The notes under the pieces were generated by a model. It saw only the letters and a program-made list of their open reading frames with translations, was not told the origin of the DNA and did no database searches. This document shows, piece after piece, positions 9,815 through 23,430 of a stretch of 64,000 bases of DNA. Source of the stretch: Paraburkholderia ginsengiterrae (lineage in GTDB: Bacteria; Pseudomonadota; Gammaproteobacteria; Burkholderiales; Burkholderiaceae). Position 1 is the first letter of the stretch, and each line of letters opens with the position of its first letter. The translations under genes and the position numbers were made by a program. The DNA is taken from the NCBI RefSeq assembly GCF_001645125.1, contig NZ_LXKA01000011.1, positions 124,001-188,000 of the forward strand, given 5' to 3'.

Positions 9815-12034
9815 CTATGTCGACGGCGACGTATCGCTGCTGGGCGGATGCTCGCCCGGATCGGGCGGCAGCGCAGTCAGAAGCCGCGGCCCGTGCTGCG
9901 CACCGGCCTTCCAGCCCGCCTGCCAGTCGGCTTCGCCTACCGGTTGCGCGGCCAGCATCACGAGGCCATGTGCGGCCACTTCGACCTCGGGAACCGCCAG
10001 CGCATGGGGCGCGCTTTCCGGTTCAGCCGTGTCCAACAGCACGTGCCATTCCAGATGCGGCGCGGGCGGCGTAAAGCGCAGCATGTCCTCATTGGCGTTG
10101 AGCATCATTAACAATACTTCGGTTTCGCCGTTTAAGCCTGGTCCGGCGCGCCGCAGTGTGAACGCGCGGCCTTCCGGGTCCTGCCAGGCTTCGATGGTGA
10201 GCGGGTCGCCGTTTTCGTCGAACCAGCCCACATCGAACAGGCCCGGCAACACTTCGCGGTCGCCGAACAGAAAGCGCGTTTCGCGCAGCAGCGGATGGGC
10301 TTTGCGCAGCGCGATCACTCGCGCGACGAACTCGGTCATCTGGCGGCTGTCCGGCGATTCTGCATGCTCCCAGTCGAGCCATGACATTTCGTTGTCCTGG
10401 CAATAGGCATTGTTGTTTCCGTTCTGCGTCCGCAGCGATTCATCGCCTGCCAGGATCATCGGTGTGCCGAGCGCCATCAGCAGCGTGGCGATCAGCGAAC
10501 GGGCCACGCGTTGGCGGGTGGCGAGAATCGCGGGGTCGGCGCTCGTGCCTTCGGCGCCCCAGTTGCGGCTGCAATTTTCATTGTGGCCGTCGTTGTTGTC
10601 TTCTCCGTTGTTTTCGTTGTGTTTCTGCTCGTATGCCGTCATGTCGGCGAGCGTAAAACCGTCATGTGACGTCACAAAATTGACGGAGGCCCACGGCTTC
10701 CTGAAGCGCCGGTTGAACAGGTCGGCCGAACCCGTCAGACGAGCGGCGAGGTCGGGGCGCAAGCCCGCGTCGCCACGCCAGAAGCGGCGCACGGTGTCGC
10801 GGAAACGGTCGTTCCATTCCGCGAATCCCGGCGGATGATTGCCCAGCTGATAGCCGCCAGGCCCGATATCCCACGGCTCGGAGATCAGCTTGCGCTGCGA
10901 CAGGATCGGGTCCTGGCGGATCGCGTCGAAGAAGCCGGAACCCGGATCGAAACCATGCTGCTCGCGCCCGAGGGTGACGCCGAGATCGAAGCGGAAGCCG
11001 TCGATATTGAACGCCGTCGACCAGTAGCGCAGCGAATCCATCACCATCTGCAACACGCGGGGATGCTGCAGATTCACGGTGTTGCCGCAGCCGGTGTCGT
11101 TGATATGGTGGCGCTCGTCGCCCGGGATCAGCCGGTAATAACTGGCGTTGTCGAGGCCGCGCCACGAGACCGTCGGTCCCATCTCGTTGCCTTCGCAGGT
11201 GTGGTTGTAGACCACGTCGAGAATGACTTCGATGCCGGCCGCGTGCAACTGGCGCACGGCAATGCGCATTTCGTCGAGCCGGTGCGTGCTCAGGTACGAA
11301 GGCTCCGGCGCGAAAAACGCCGCCGTGTTGTAACCCCAGTAGTTGCGCAGGCCGCGCTCCACCAGAAAGCGGTCGTTGAGAAACGCGTGCACGGGCAGCA
11401 GTTCGACGGCGGTCACACCGAGTTTCAACAGACGCTCGATGAAGTCCGGCGAAGCCAGCGCCGCGAACGTGCCGCGCTCGTGCTGGCGCAAATCGGTGCG
11501 CAGCATCGAGGCGCCCCGCACATGCGTCTCGTAGACGATGGTGTCGCCCCACGGCACGTTCGGGCGTTTGTCGTGCGACCAGTCGAAGGCTTCGTCGACC
11601 ACGACGCACTTCGGCATGGCCGGCGCCGAATCGCGCCGGTCGATGGACAGGTCAGCGCGATTCGAGTGCACGCGATAACCGAACAGCGCATCCGACCAGC
11701 GAAACTGTCCGACCAGTTTGCGCGCATACGGATCGAGCAGCAGCTTGTGCGGGTTGAAGCGCTGCCCGTGCTGTGGCTGATACGGTCCGTGCGCACGAAA
11801 GCCATACGCGGTCCCCGGATGCGCGTTAGGCAGGTAGCCGTGCCAGACTTCGTCGGTGCATTCAGGCAGCGTGAAGCGGCGAATCTCCTTTCGGCCGGCG
11901 GGATCGAACAGGCAGAGTTCGATTTTCTGCGCGTTCGCCGAGAACACCGCGAAGTTGACGCCGAGGCCGTCCCACCTTGCACCGAGCGGATAGGGCAAGC
12001 CCGGCAAAAGCCGGTCGGGCAACGCATGCGACAT
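9815..12034 (-). CDS. glgX: Glycogen debranching enzyme GlgX (isoamylase type)
   Basis: It hydrolyses alpha-1,6 branches, probably yielding linear maltodextrins for TreY/TreZ and MalQ. The protein has 739 residues with a CBM48 domain at the N-terminus (WDGLGVNFAVFSANAQKIEL). The GH13_11 barrel has ILDVVYNHTCEGNEMGP, GFRFDLGVTLG (nucleophile), LISEPWDIGPGGYQLG (acid) and FVTSHDGFTLADM. The length is at the upper end for the family (about 650-740). It is separated by 82 bases from treZ and 105 bases from glgB, which are the only real gaps in the run. Confidence 0.96.
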   Translation of the reverse strand: MSHALPDRLLPGLPYPLGARWDGLGVNFAVFSANAQKIELCLFDPAGRKEIRRFTLPECTDEVWHGYLPNAHPGTAYGFRAHGPYQPQHGQRFNPHKLLLDPYARKLVGQFRWSDALFGYRVHSNRADLSIDRRDSAPAMPKCVVVDEAFDWSHDKRPNVPWGDTIVYETHVRGASMLRTDLRQHERGTFAALASPDFIERLLKLGVTAVELLPVHAFLNDRFLVERGLRNYWGYNTAAFFAPEPSYLSTHRLDEMRIAVRQLHAAGIEVILDVVYNHTCEGNEMGPTVSWRGLDNASYYRLIPGDERHHINDTGCGNTVNLQHPRVLQMVMDSLRYWSTAFNIDGFRFDLGVTLGREQHGFDPGSGFFDAIRQDPILSQRKLISEPWDIGPGGYQLGNHPPGFAEWNDRFRDTVRRFWRGDAGLRPDLAARLTGSADLFNRRFRKPWASVNFVTSHDGFTLADMTAYEQKHNENNGEDNNDGHNENCSRNWGAEGTSADPAILATRQRVARSLIATLLMALGTPMILAGDESLRTQNGNNNAYCQDNEMSWLDWEHAESPDSRQMTEFVARVIALRKAHPLLRETRFLFGDREVLPGLFDVGWFDENGDPLTIEAWQDPEGRAFTLRRAGPGLNGETEVLLMMLNANEDMLRFTPPAPHLEWHVLLDTAEPESAPHALAVPEVEVAAHGLVMLAAQPVGEADWQAGWKAGAQHGPRLLTALPPDPGEHPPSSDTSPST

Positions 12035-12139
12035 GATTCCCTTTCCTTGTTCTGATTGTCGAACGCTATCGTGGGTGGTTATGCAACGCGCGCACGGCGC
12101 GAAGAACGCGCCCGCCGAGCCCGCGTTTCAACATGCCGG

Positions 12140-14342
12140 TCATTCCGCGCGCAATACGATCGTCGCCAGCGGCGGCAGCGTCAGCGCAGCCGAATGCGGC
12201 CAGCCGTGACTCGACATGGGTTCGGTATGGATCAAGCCGCCGTTTCCCATATTCGAGCCCCCGTACACGCTGGCGTCCGTATTCAGCACCTCGGCCCAGC
12301 GTCCGCCGCGCGGCATGCCGATCCGGTACCCCACTCTCGGCACCGGCGTCATGTTGCAGACCACGACGAGTTCGCGGCCGGCGCCGTCGGTGCGGCGATA
12401 GGCGAATACGCTGTTGCCGTTGTCGTCGCCGATCAGCCAGTCGAAGCCGCCCGGTTCGCAGTCGAGCAGGTAGAGCGCGGGCTCTTCGTGGTACAGACGG
12501 TTCAGATCGCGCACCAGTTTCTGCACGCCGTGATGGTTCGAGTCGTCGAGCAGATGCCAATGCGGCGACGCGTCGTGGTTGAATTCCGCCATCTGGCCGA
12601 ATTCTCCGCCCATGAACAGCAGCTTCTTGCCAGGATGCGTCCACATGAAACCGAAGTAGGCGCGCAGATTGGCAAAGCGCTGCCAGGTGTCGCCTGGCAT
12701 CTTGCCGAGCAGCGAGCCTTTGCCGTGCACCACTTCGTCGTGCGAAAGCGGCAGCACGAAACGCTCCGAGTAGGCGTACACCATCCCGAAGGTCATATTG
12801 TGGTGATGGTATCGGCGGTGGATCGCATCCTCTTGCATGTAGTGCAGCGTGTCGTGCATCCAGCCCATGTTCCATTTGAACTGGAAGCCGAGACCGCCGC
12901 TTTCGAGGGGCGCCGTCACGCCCGGCCACGCCGTCGATTCCTCCGCGATCGTGATCGCGCCCGGCACGCCGGGCACATAGCCGACTTCGTGATTCAGGCG
13001 TTTCAGGAACGCGATCGATTCGAGGTTCTCGCGGCCGCCGTAGATGTTCGGCACCCACTCGCCGGCGGCGCGCGAATAGTCGCGATACAGCATCGACGCC
13101 ACCGCGTCCACGCGCAAACCGTCGACGTGATAGCGCTTCAGCCACGCCAGCCCCGAGGCGATCAGGAACGCGCTCACCTCGTGGCGGCCGAGGTTGTAGA
13201 TCATCGTGTTCCAATCCTGGTGATAGCCTTCGCGCGGGTCCGCGTGTTCGTAGAGCGGCGTGCCGTCGAAGTCCACCAAGCCATGCGCGTCGTTCGGAAA
13301 GTGCGCGGGCACCCAGTCGAGAATCACGCCGAGTCCGGCTTCGTGCGCCCTGTCGACGAAGTGCGCGAACTGCTCGGGTTTGCCGAAGCGCGCGGACGGC
13401 GCGAACTGTCCAAGCGGCTGATATCCCCACGATCCGCCGAACGGATGCTCCGCAATCGGCATGAACTCCACGTGCGTGAAGCCCATGCCTTTCACGTACG
13501 GAATCAGCCGCTCCGCAAGCTCTTCCCAATCGAGTCCGCGCTGCCCTTCCTCCGCGATACGCAGCCAGGATTCGGCGTGCACCTCGTAGATGGAGATCGG
13601 AGCGCGCGCGGTTTGTTTATCGGCGCGCGACTCGATCCACGCGTGATCGCTCCACGGAAACTGCTCGACTTCATCGACATGCGCCACCACCGATGCCGTG
13701 CCCGGCGGCTTTTCCGTCTGCATCGCGCAGGGATCGGCCTTCAGGGGCAGCGGGTGGCCATCGCGCGAAAGCAGTTCGTATTTGTAGCGCGTGCCCGGAC
13801 CGACGCGCGGCACGAACAACTCCCACACGCCGGCCTGATGACGCAGCCGCATGGGATGACGGCGGCCGTCCCACGCATTGAAGTCGCCCACCACCGAGAC
13901 GCGCCGCGCATTCGGCGCCCACACGGCGAAGCGCACGCCGGGTATGCCGTCCACGTCCATCGGACGCGCACCGAGGCATTCGAGCACCGCATAGGGATCG
14001 CCGCCCGCGAGACGGCCGAGCGGCTCGTCGCCGAGTATAGGGCCAAACGAATAGGTGTCCTCGATTTCCTGCACAACGCCATGCCAGTCGATCCGCAAGC
14101 GATACGGCGCCGCGGACGTGACGCGTCCTGCAAAGAGGCCGGGCCGCAACTGCTCGAGTTCGCCCAGCATCGAACCGTTGGCGCGCGAGATCACGCTGAC
14201 GTGCGCGGCATTCGGCAGCAGCGCGCGCACCACCGGACCAGCGTCGGTCTGATGGAGCCCGAGCTGAGAAAAAGGATCGGGATGGCGCGCTTCGACGAGG
14301 GCGTCGATTTCGAGCGGTTGGAGGCCGATGGCCGGATCATGC

Positions 14343-14350
<8 letters not shown>
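12140..14350 (-). CDS. glgB: 1,4-alpha-glucan branching enzyme
   Basis: It introduces alpha-1,6 branches into the linear glucan made by GlgE. The 736 residues include an N-terminal beta-sandwich, a CBM48 domain (about 120-210, [20 protein letters not shown]), and a GH13_9 barrel with [28 protein letters not shown] (nucleophile), [14 protein letters not shown] (acid) and [14 protein letters not shown]. The ATG at 14348-14350 lies inside the last codons of the treS fusion gene (8-base overlap) and gives [14 protein letters not shown]. An upstream in-frame start is possible but would deepen the overlap. Confidence 0.97.
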
Positions 14351-17803
<3,453 letters not shown>

Positions 17804-17807
<4 letters not shown>

Positions 17808-20800
17808 GTCCCACCTTCCATTGGAGTTTGGTAGCCAGCGTCTGCGTGAAGGGCGCCATTGGTGCCGCCGTCGGCTTCATCCGGCCGTTCGGCGGGCAGG
17901 CCGCCGAGCGGCGCGAGGCGCCAGATCGAGAAGGGCTGGTCCGAGGCGAGCTGTATGTGCTGCCAGCGGTCATGCCATTCGAAGCGCGCGCCGGTCATCT
18001 GGTCGACGACTTCCAGCGCGCTGTGATCGTGCAGATTCCATCGCTGGAACGTGTCCGACGATAGTTCGATATCCGCGCCCTGTTCGTTGAACGGGTCGAG
18101 ATTGATGGCGACAACTATGACGTTGTCGCGCGATTCGGTTGCTTTTTCGAAGAACAGAATATGGTCGTTGTGCGCGGGCAGAAACGTCAGGCCGAGATGC
18201 GTTTGCAGCGCCGGATTCGCACGGCGGATCCGGTTCAGCGCAGTGATCTCGCCGACGATATTGCCGGGCCGGTTCCAGTCCCACGCGCGTAACTGATACT
18301 TCTCGGAGTCGAGATATTCCTCGCTGTTGGGCAGCGCGGCCGCTTCGCAAAGCTCGAAACCGCTATACACGCCCCACAAGCCGGCCAGCGTCGAAGCAAG
18401 GGCCGCGCGAATCAGAAAGCCCGCGCGCCCTTGCGACTGCAAATGGCGCGGATTGATGTCCGGCGTATTGACGAAAAAGTTCGGGCGATAGAAATCACGC
18501 GCGCCGGTCTGCGTGAGCTCGCTCATGTATTCGATGAAATCGCGCTTCGACTCGCGCCACGTGAAATACGTGTAGGACTGCGAGAAGCCGATCTTGCCGA
18601 GGCGATTCATCATGCGCGGGCGCGTGAAGGCTTCGGCGAGGAAAATCGTCTCGGGGTGGCGCGCGCGCACATCGGCGATCACCCATTCCCAGAATGGCAG
18701 CGGTTTGGTGTGCGGGTTGTCGATGCGGAAAATATGCACGCCCGCTGCGATCCAGAACAGAAATACGTCGCGCAGCGCGAGCCACAAATCGGGCTTGGCG
18801 TCGTGCGCATAAAAGTCGGGATTGACGATGTCCTGATACTTCTTCGGTGGATTTTCCGCATAGCGCAGCGTGCCGTCGGGTCGCCACGCAAACCACGTCG
18901 GATGTTCCTTGAGCCAGGGGTGATCCGGCGAGCACTGCACGGCGAAATCGAGGGCGATCTCGAGGCCATGCGCTTGCGCGGCGGCAAGCATCGCCTTGAA
19001 GTCGTCGAGCGTGCCCAGTTGCGGATGCACGGCGGTGTGGCCGCCCTCCGCCCCGCCGATCGCGTACGGACTGCCGACGTCGCCCGGCTGCGCGTTCAGC
19101 GCGTTATTGCGGCCTTTGCGATTCGCGAGGCCGATCGGATGAATCGGCGGGAAGTACAGCACGTCAAAACCCATGTCGCGGATGCGCGGCAGTTTCGTCG
19201 TGACATCCGCGAAGGTGCCGTGGCGCGTTTCGTCGTCGCTCATCGAACGCGGGAAGATCTCGTACCAACTCGCGAAGCGCCCGGCGGTCCGATCGACGTC
19301 AAGCTTGTAGATGACCGGATCGCGGCTCAGGGAGGGCCGGTGGCGCGCGGCGGTCATCGCGCTGGCCGTGGCCGGCGCGAGGAGAATGGCGAGCTTGGCT
19401 TGCGCGTCGGACTTGGTGAACGTCTTGACGATCTGTTCGAGCGGTTTCGTCGCGGCGCCGTCGGCGGTCTCTACTTCGGCGAGCACCAGCGCGAACAGAT
19501 GCGCGGCTTCGTCGAGTTCGAGCTCGACGGTCTGATTCGCTTTCAGCTTCTTCTGGACATGCTCCACCAGCGAGGCGAAGTCATCGCGCCACGCGATCAC
19601 GGTGAACTCGTGACGGCCCACGCGTTCGAGCGGAATGCGCGCATGCCAGAGGTCGAGGCCGGCGGGTGGTGCAGGCGTCATCAGCACTTCGTGCCAGGCG
19701 GTTTCGTCGGCGGCGCGCCAGATTACGGCGGCGGCGATTTTGTCGTGGCCTTCGGCGAAGATCGCGGCGCTGATCTCGACCCGCTCGCCCACGGCGCGCT
19801 TGGCCGGGAAAGCGCCGTGATCGACGGAAGGCGTCACGCTTTCGATTGCCACACGCGGCGCGTTGATCGCGTCGAGCACGCTCTTGTGACCGCTGCGCGT
19901 CGAGTTCGCCTTGTCGATAGGTGGTGCAAGGCAGACCGGCTTTTCCGCGGACGCATGGAACAGGCTGACGGCGCCAGGCGCGAGCGTGAACGGTGCAAGT
20001 GAGGCGGGCTCGGTGCTGGCCGGCGCGTCGAGCTGCACGAAACGGGTGAAATTGCCGGGCACGCCCGCAAGGAAGCGCGCGGGATCGACGCGCACCGGCG
20101 TGCTGAGTTCAGGGTTGATGGCGATCAGAAGCGCTTCGTCGGCGGTACGCAAGTCGGGCTGATTAGCGCGCAGCAGGACCGCCGCGGCTGCGCCGGGCCC
20201 GCTGAGCGAGCGCAATTCTCCGTTGGCGTACAGCACGTTGCTGTTGTGCGCGGCGGCGTTCGCCTGCTTGATGGGCGCCGAGAGATCGAATCGCTTCGCT
20301 TGAACGGCAAGCGAGAACTGCGATGCGTCGCCGCGCGTTTGCGACATCGGCTCGGTGATGCCGTATTCGAAACCCATCGGCATCATCCAGCCCGTGCCGA
20401 TGGCGGCGGACGTGAAGAGCGCGCGCCGGTACGCCCGTTCCACGATGGCGGCGTCGTGGGCATCGCTTAGCTCGGCGGCCAGACGTGTGCCGTAAGGGGC
20501 TTCGGGAAACGCGATGGGCGCGCCGATGCGCGCGAGCGCGGCGTGCTCTTCGGCCATCCAGGTCGCGCGGAAGTCCCACCAGCGCACCGAGGAGAACGCA
20601 CTGTCGAAGCCCGCGCCTTCCAGCCCGGCCAGGTCGCCACGCGCGAGGCCGGGGGTAGCGGCTAGCAGGCGCGCGCCAGGGTGCTTTGCGCGCACGGCGT
20701 CGCCCAGCTGCCGCCAGACGGCTGCGGGCACGCGATGCGGTGAATCGAAGCGGAAGCCGCCCACGCCGGCTTCGGCGAGCGCCAGCAGGTGCCGCGTCCA

Positions 20801-21256
20801 CCAGCCGGTCAACGCGGCGCGGCTGCCGGCATCATTGAAGTTCGCATACGCGACGTTGTCTTCGCGATGCACATGGCGCGGATCGAGCCGCGCCTCGTCC
20901 GATTCGAAGGCATGGAACCAGTCGGCGTGCTCGGCATAGAGCGCGCCGTCGGCGGCCATCCGGTCGATCACCAGATCGACCAGCAAGGTCAAGCCATGCT
21001 GACGGGCGGTGCTCGCAAGCGTGCGTATCGTGTCGGCCGCCGGTTGCCGGGCTCCGAACACAGGATGCAGCCGGGCATGGTTGCCGACCACCTGGCCGTG
21101 GCCCGCCTGCCCGGGCTCGAACAGGTTGCCGATCAGCGCGTGATCGAAGCCCAGCGCGGCGGCGTGCGCGAACTGCGCAGGCCATGCGTCGAGCGGCCCA
21201 ACCAGAAGTGAATGAAGAAAGTAAATCCGCGGCGCGTACCCGTTTGGAGATTCCAT
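17804..21256 (-). CDS. glgE: Alpha-1,4-glucan:maltose-1-phosphate maltosyltransferase with an additional N-terminal GH13-like domain
   Basis: GlgE extends alpha-1,4-glucan using maltose 1-phosphate. Residues about 465-575 are the DUF3416 beta domain (VTPSVDHGAFPAKRAVGE). Residues about 650-1000 are the GH13_3 barrel with Asp846 (HIFRIDNPH), Glu875 (FLAEAFTRP) and Asp933 (FFVNTPD). A C-terminal beta domain follows. Typical GlgE proteins are about 650-700 residues, and this one has 1150. The extra residues 1-440 form a second GlgE-like barrel. It keeps GVGGFRFDSPHR (Asp171) but has LLAATPG where the acid Glu motif should be. That half is probably non-catalytic. It heads the seven-gene run and has no glgA or glgC nearby. 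Confidence 0.93.
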
Positions 21257-21720
21257 CGGTCGTTTCCAGATTCGTCCTGCTGCGGTGTGGATGCAGTTGG
21301 CATGCGATCACAGCGCTCATTGAGCTTCCAGAGCCGGCAACCGCGCAATGCACGAAGCAATGGCGCGTACTGGTCAATGTAGTGCAAAGATCGTCGCCCC
21401 GCTGGCCAGTAAGGGGTGATTTGACGCCATGCGTTGCTGGAACGGGCTGATCAGAGCGACTCATTAGCCGCAGCAAACGCTGTGCCAGTGCGGTTCGGCG
21501 TGGCGTCATGCCGGGTTGAGCCGGCGCGCCAGGGTGCGCTTGGCGGACGATGTCGAGGGATGGATGCGCCGGCGTGCGCGAGGAGGGATGCGCGGCGGTA
21601 GGCGGCGCGGCATGTAAAACAGGCCGGCAGCGTCCGGGTTTTACATGCCGCGCGCAAAGACTGGGGCGGTGATCGTGAAAACCGGCGCTCTATGCGCCCA
21701 GAATCATGATGTCAGCCATG
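21257..21720. other. 464-base gene-free region between glgE and the DUF1345 gene
   Basis: This stretch should hold the promoter of the glgE operon (minus) and the 3' end of the DUF1345 transcript. I find no strong -35/-10 pair. The only clear structure is the 16-bp inverted repeat at 21605-21653, annotated separately. Short open frames here have no family resemblance. Confidence 0.6.
21605..21653. repeat. Perfect 16-bp inverted repeat (hairpin)
   Basis: The arm GCGCGGCATGTAAAAC (21605-21620) is exactly complementary to 21638-21653. The 17-base loop can itself pair CCGG with CCGG. No T-run follows on either strand, so it is not a canonical intrinsic terminator. It lies about 68 bases beyond the DUF1345 stop codon and could serve as a 3' stabilising hairpin, an operator or a repeat-family member. 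Confidence 0.75.
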
Positions 21721-22383
21721 TTACGAGCCTACCAGGCCCGCTGCGATATTCACGCACAAGCCGAGTACGGCGACGTTGAAGTAGAACGAGAGAATGGATT
21801 GTGCGAGCGCGGCGCGGCGAATCGAGCGCGAGCGCAGCACCACGTCCGACGTTTGCGAGGCGACCGCGATGGTGAACGAGAAGTACATGAAATCCCAGTA
21901 GTTCGGCTGGAGCTTGTGGTCGGGAAACAGCAACGGTGTTTCCGTAGCATCGGTGTCGTAGTAAAGCCGGGCGTAATGCTGCGTGAAGATAGTCGGAATC
22001 ATGAACCAGGCGCCGATCATCGTGAGCCCGGTGAGCGTGTAGTGCCACACGGTGGAAGCGCCGGCCGTGCCCTTCGCCGAGGCCAGTTCCAGCACGATCG
22101 CGGCAAGACTCGCCACGGTTGCCACGCAGATCAGCATGAGCACCACGCCTGCATTCTCATCGTCGCGGCGGGCGAAGTCACGTACGCGGCTTTCGTCGGC
22201 GGTGGCCATGTGCACCCAGATCAGAACCAGAAAGCTCCACACGGCGGCGTCCCAGCCGACCAGTCCACGGGCCATCGGACGCGTGTGTTCGGGCACGGCG
22301 AGGGCAGCGGCAAGGCCGAATATCAGGCCGATCACCATGCGCGGCCGGTTGCGAAGAATCTGCGGATAGTATTTTGTGAGCAT
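21721..22383 (-). CDS. DUF1345 family integral membrane protein
   Basis: The 220-residue protein has about five hydrophobic segments (near residues 15-32, 45-60, 80-100, 115-135 and 195-215). It carries the DUF1345 features [13 protein letters not shown] and a following [20 protein letters not shown] stretch. The family resembles the pore region of ion channels, but its function is not established. It should sit in the inner membrane. It is monocistronic as far as can be seen, and its upstream neighbour, the glucose dehydrogenase operon, is divergent. Confidence 0.88.
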   Translation of the reverse strand: MLTKYYPQILRNRPRMVIGLIFGLAAALAVPEHTRPMARGLVGWDAAVWSFLVLIWVHMATADESRVRDFARRDDENAGVVLMLICVATVASLAAIVLELASAKGTAGASTVWHYTLTGLTMIGAWFMIPTIFTQHYARLYYDTDATETPLLFPDHKLQPNYWDFMYFSFTIAVASQTSDVVLRSRSIRRAALAQSILSFYFNVAVLGLCVNIAAGLVGS

Positions 22384-22732
22384 GGTTTGTCGTGTGGAGG
22401 ACTCTCAGTGTCGCGGATTCTACCCGCGCCTCGACCACCATTTGTCGAATCGGGTGGTCACAGGCTATAGTCTTTCGCAACGCCCTTGCGTGCCGCTTTC
22501 AGTTGAAAGGCGATTGGCAGGCGGCAGGTATTTTTCGCAGTGCGTGCCATGCGGCACATGCGATTTCATATGAGTGTCATCGGCACAGCATAAGGCGGCG
22601 CGCACCCGTATCGCGCCGGCTCACAAGACCGCTCGAGCGGCGTCAGACCAGGTTTGGGGTAGAGATCCATGCAACGCGAACGGCTACGCCACCGCATTGC
22701 AAGTTGAGAATGACTCACCATCTGGAGTCCCC
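22384..22732. other. 349-base divergent intergenic region
   Basis: The region separates the DUF1345 gene (minus) from the glucose dehydrogenase operon (plus). It contains a candidate plus-strand promoter at 22442-22471 and a long leader of about 250 bases before the gamma subunit start. I found no clear riboswitch or repeat in it. Confidence 0.5.
22442..22471 (+). promoter_or_regulatory. Candidate promoter of the glucose dehydrogenase operon
   Basis: TTGTCG (22442-22447) and TATAGT (22466-22471) are separated by 18 bases. A transcript from here would have a leader of about 255 bases. Confidence 0.4.
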
Positions 22733-23326
22733 ATGACAGATGTTCGAGAGAACAACCCTGCGCACCACGAAGTGACGCATTCGGCCGAGCCGCCGCCGTT
22801 TGTTTCATTCTCCTCATCGCGCAGAACCTGGGTGCTTGGCGCATGCGCCGCAGCCGCGGCACTTGCGTTTGCCGGAACCGGTCGCCCATTCTCGTGGATC
22901 ACGCCGGCCTTCGCCGACGCACCCGCAGGCGGCGGACTCGACGCGTTCCTTGCACTCTCGCAACGCCTCACCGGCCGCACGGGCTTCGACGCTACGCTCG
23001 GCAAGCGTGTCTATACGGCCCTCGCCATATCCGACAGCCAGTTCACGCAGAACGTCGCCGCGCTCAACACGTGGCTGCAAGGCCATGGCGGCGTGCCGTC
23101 CGATACCGTCACGCAGGCCTTGCAGGTCGACCAGCCCGCGCTCGCGAAGTCCGTGAGCGCGATCATGCGCGCGTGGTATCTCGGCCTCGTCGGAGACATG
23201 CCGCACGTGGAAGTGGTCGCGTATGAAAAAGCGCTGATGTTCGATCCCGTCAAGGACGTGCTGACGATTCCGTCCTATTGCCGCGACGTGCCGTTCTACT
23301 GGACGAAGAAACCGGTGAGCGCGTGA
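22733..23326 (+). CDS. FAD-dependent glucose dehydrogenase gamma (small, Tat-exported) subunit
   Basis: The 197-residue protein matches the small-subunit family of membrane-bound sugar dehydrogenases. A twin-arginine signal is near residue 30 (SSRRTWVLGACAAAAALAFA), followed by a helical domain ending in YCRDVPFYWTKKP. In the Burkholderia cepacia enzyme the gamma subunit acts as a hitch-hiker chaperone that carries the signal-less catalytic alpha subunit through the Tat pore. Here too the next gene lacks a signal. I chose the ATG at 22733, preceded by GGAG, because an in-frame extension to 22574 has no ribosome site and would bury the Tat signal. Confidence 0.88.
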   Translation: MTDVRENNPAHHEVTHSAEPPPFVSFSSSRRTWVLGACAAAAALAFAGTGRPFSWITPAFADAPAGGGLDAFLALSQRLTGRTGFDATLGKRVYTALAISDSQFTQNVAALNTWLQGHGGVPSDTVTQALQVDQPALAKSVSAIMRAWYLGLVGDMPHVEVVAYEKALMFDPVKDVLTIPSYCRDVPFYWTKKPVSA

Positions 23327-23430
23327 ACGGCATGCCTCTCGCGCGTGCCGCATCGCTCGATTGAATGACGTGGCGAGGCATCGACGCGCGAGTACCGCAA
23401 GCAACGATATGCCAGTCGAAGAGGGCAACA

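Noticed and set aside
8296-10074. Plus-strand open frame of about 590 codons opposite treZ
   Set aside because: Its composition is typical of an antisense shadow and it crosses the treZ start; no ribosome site or family motif.
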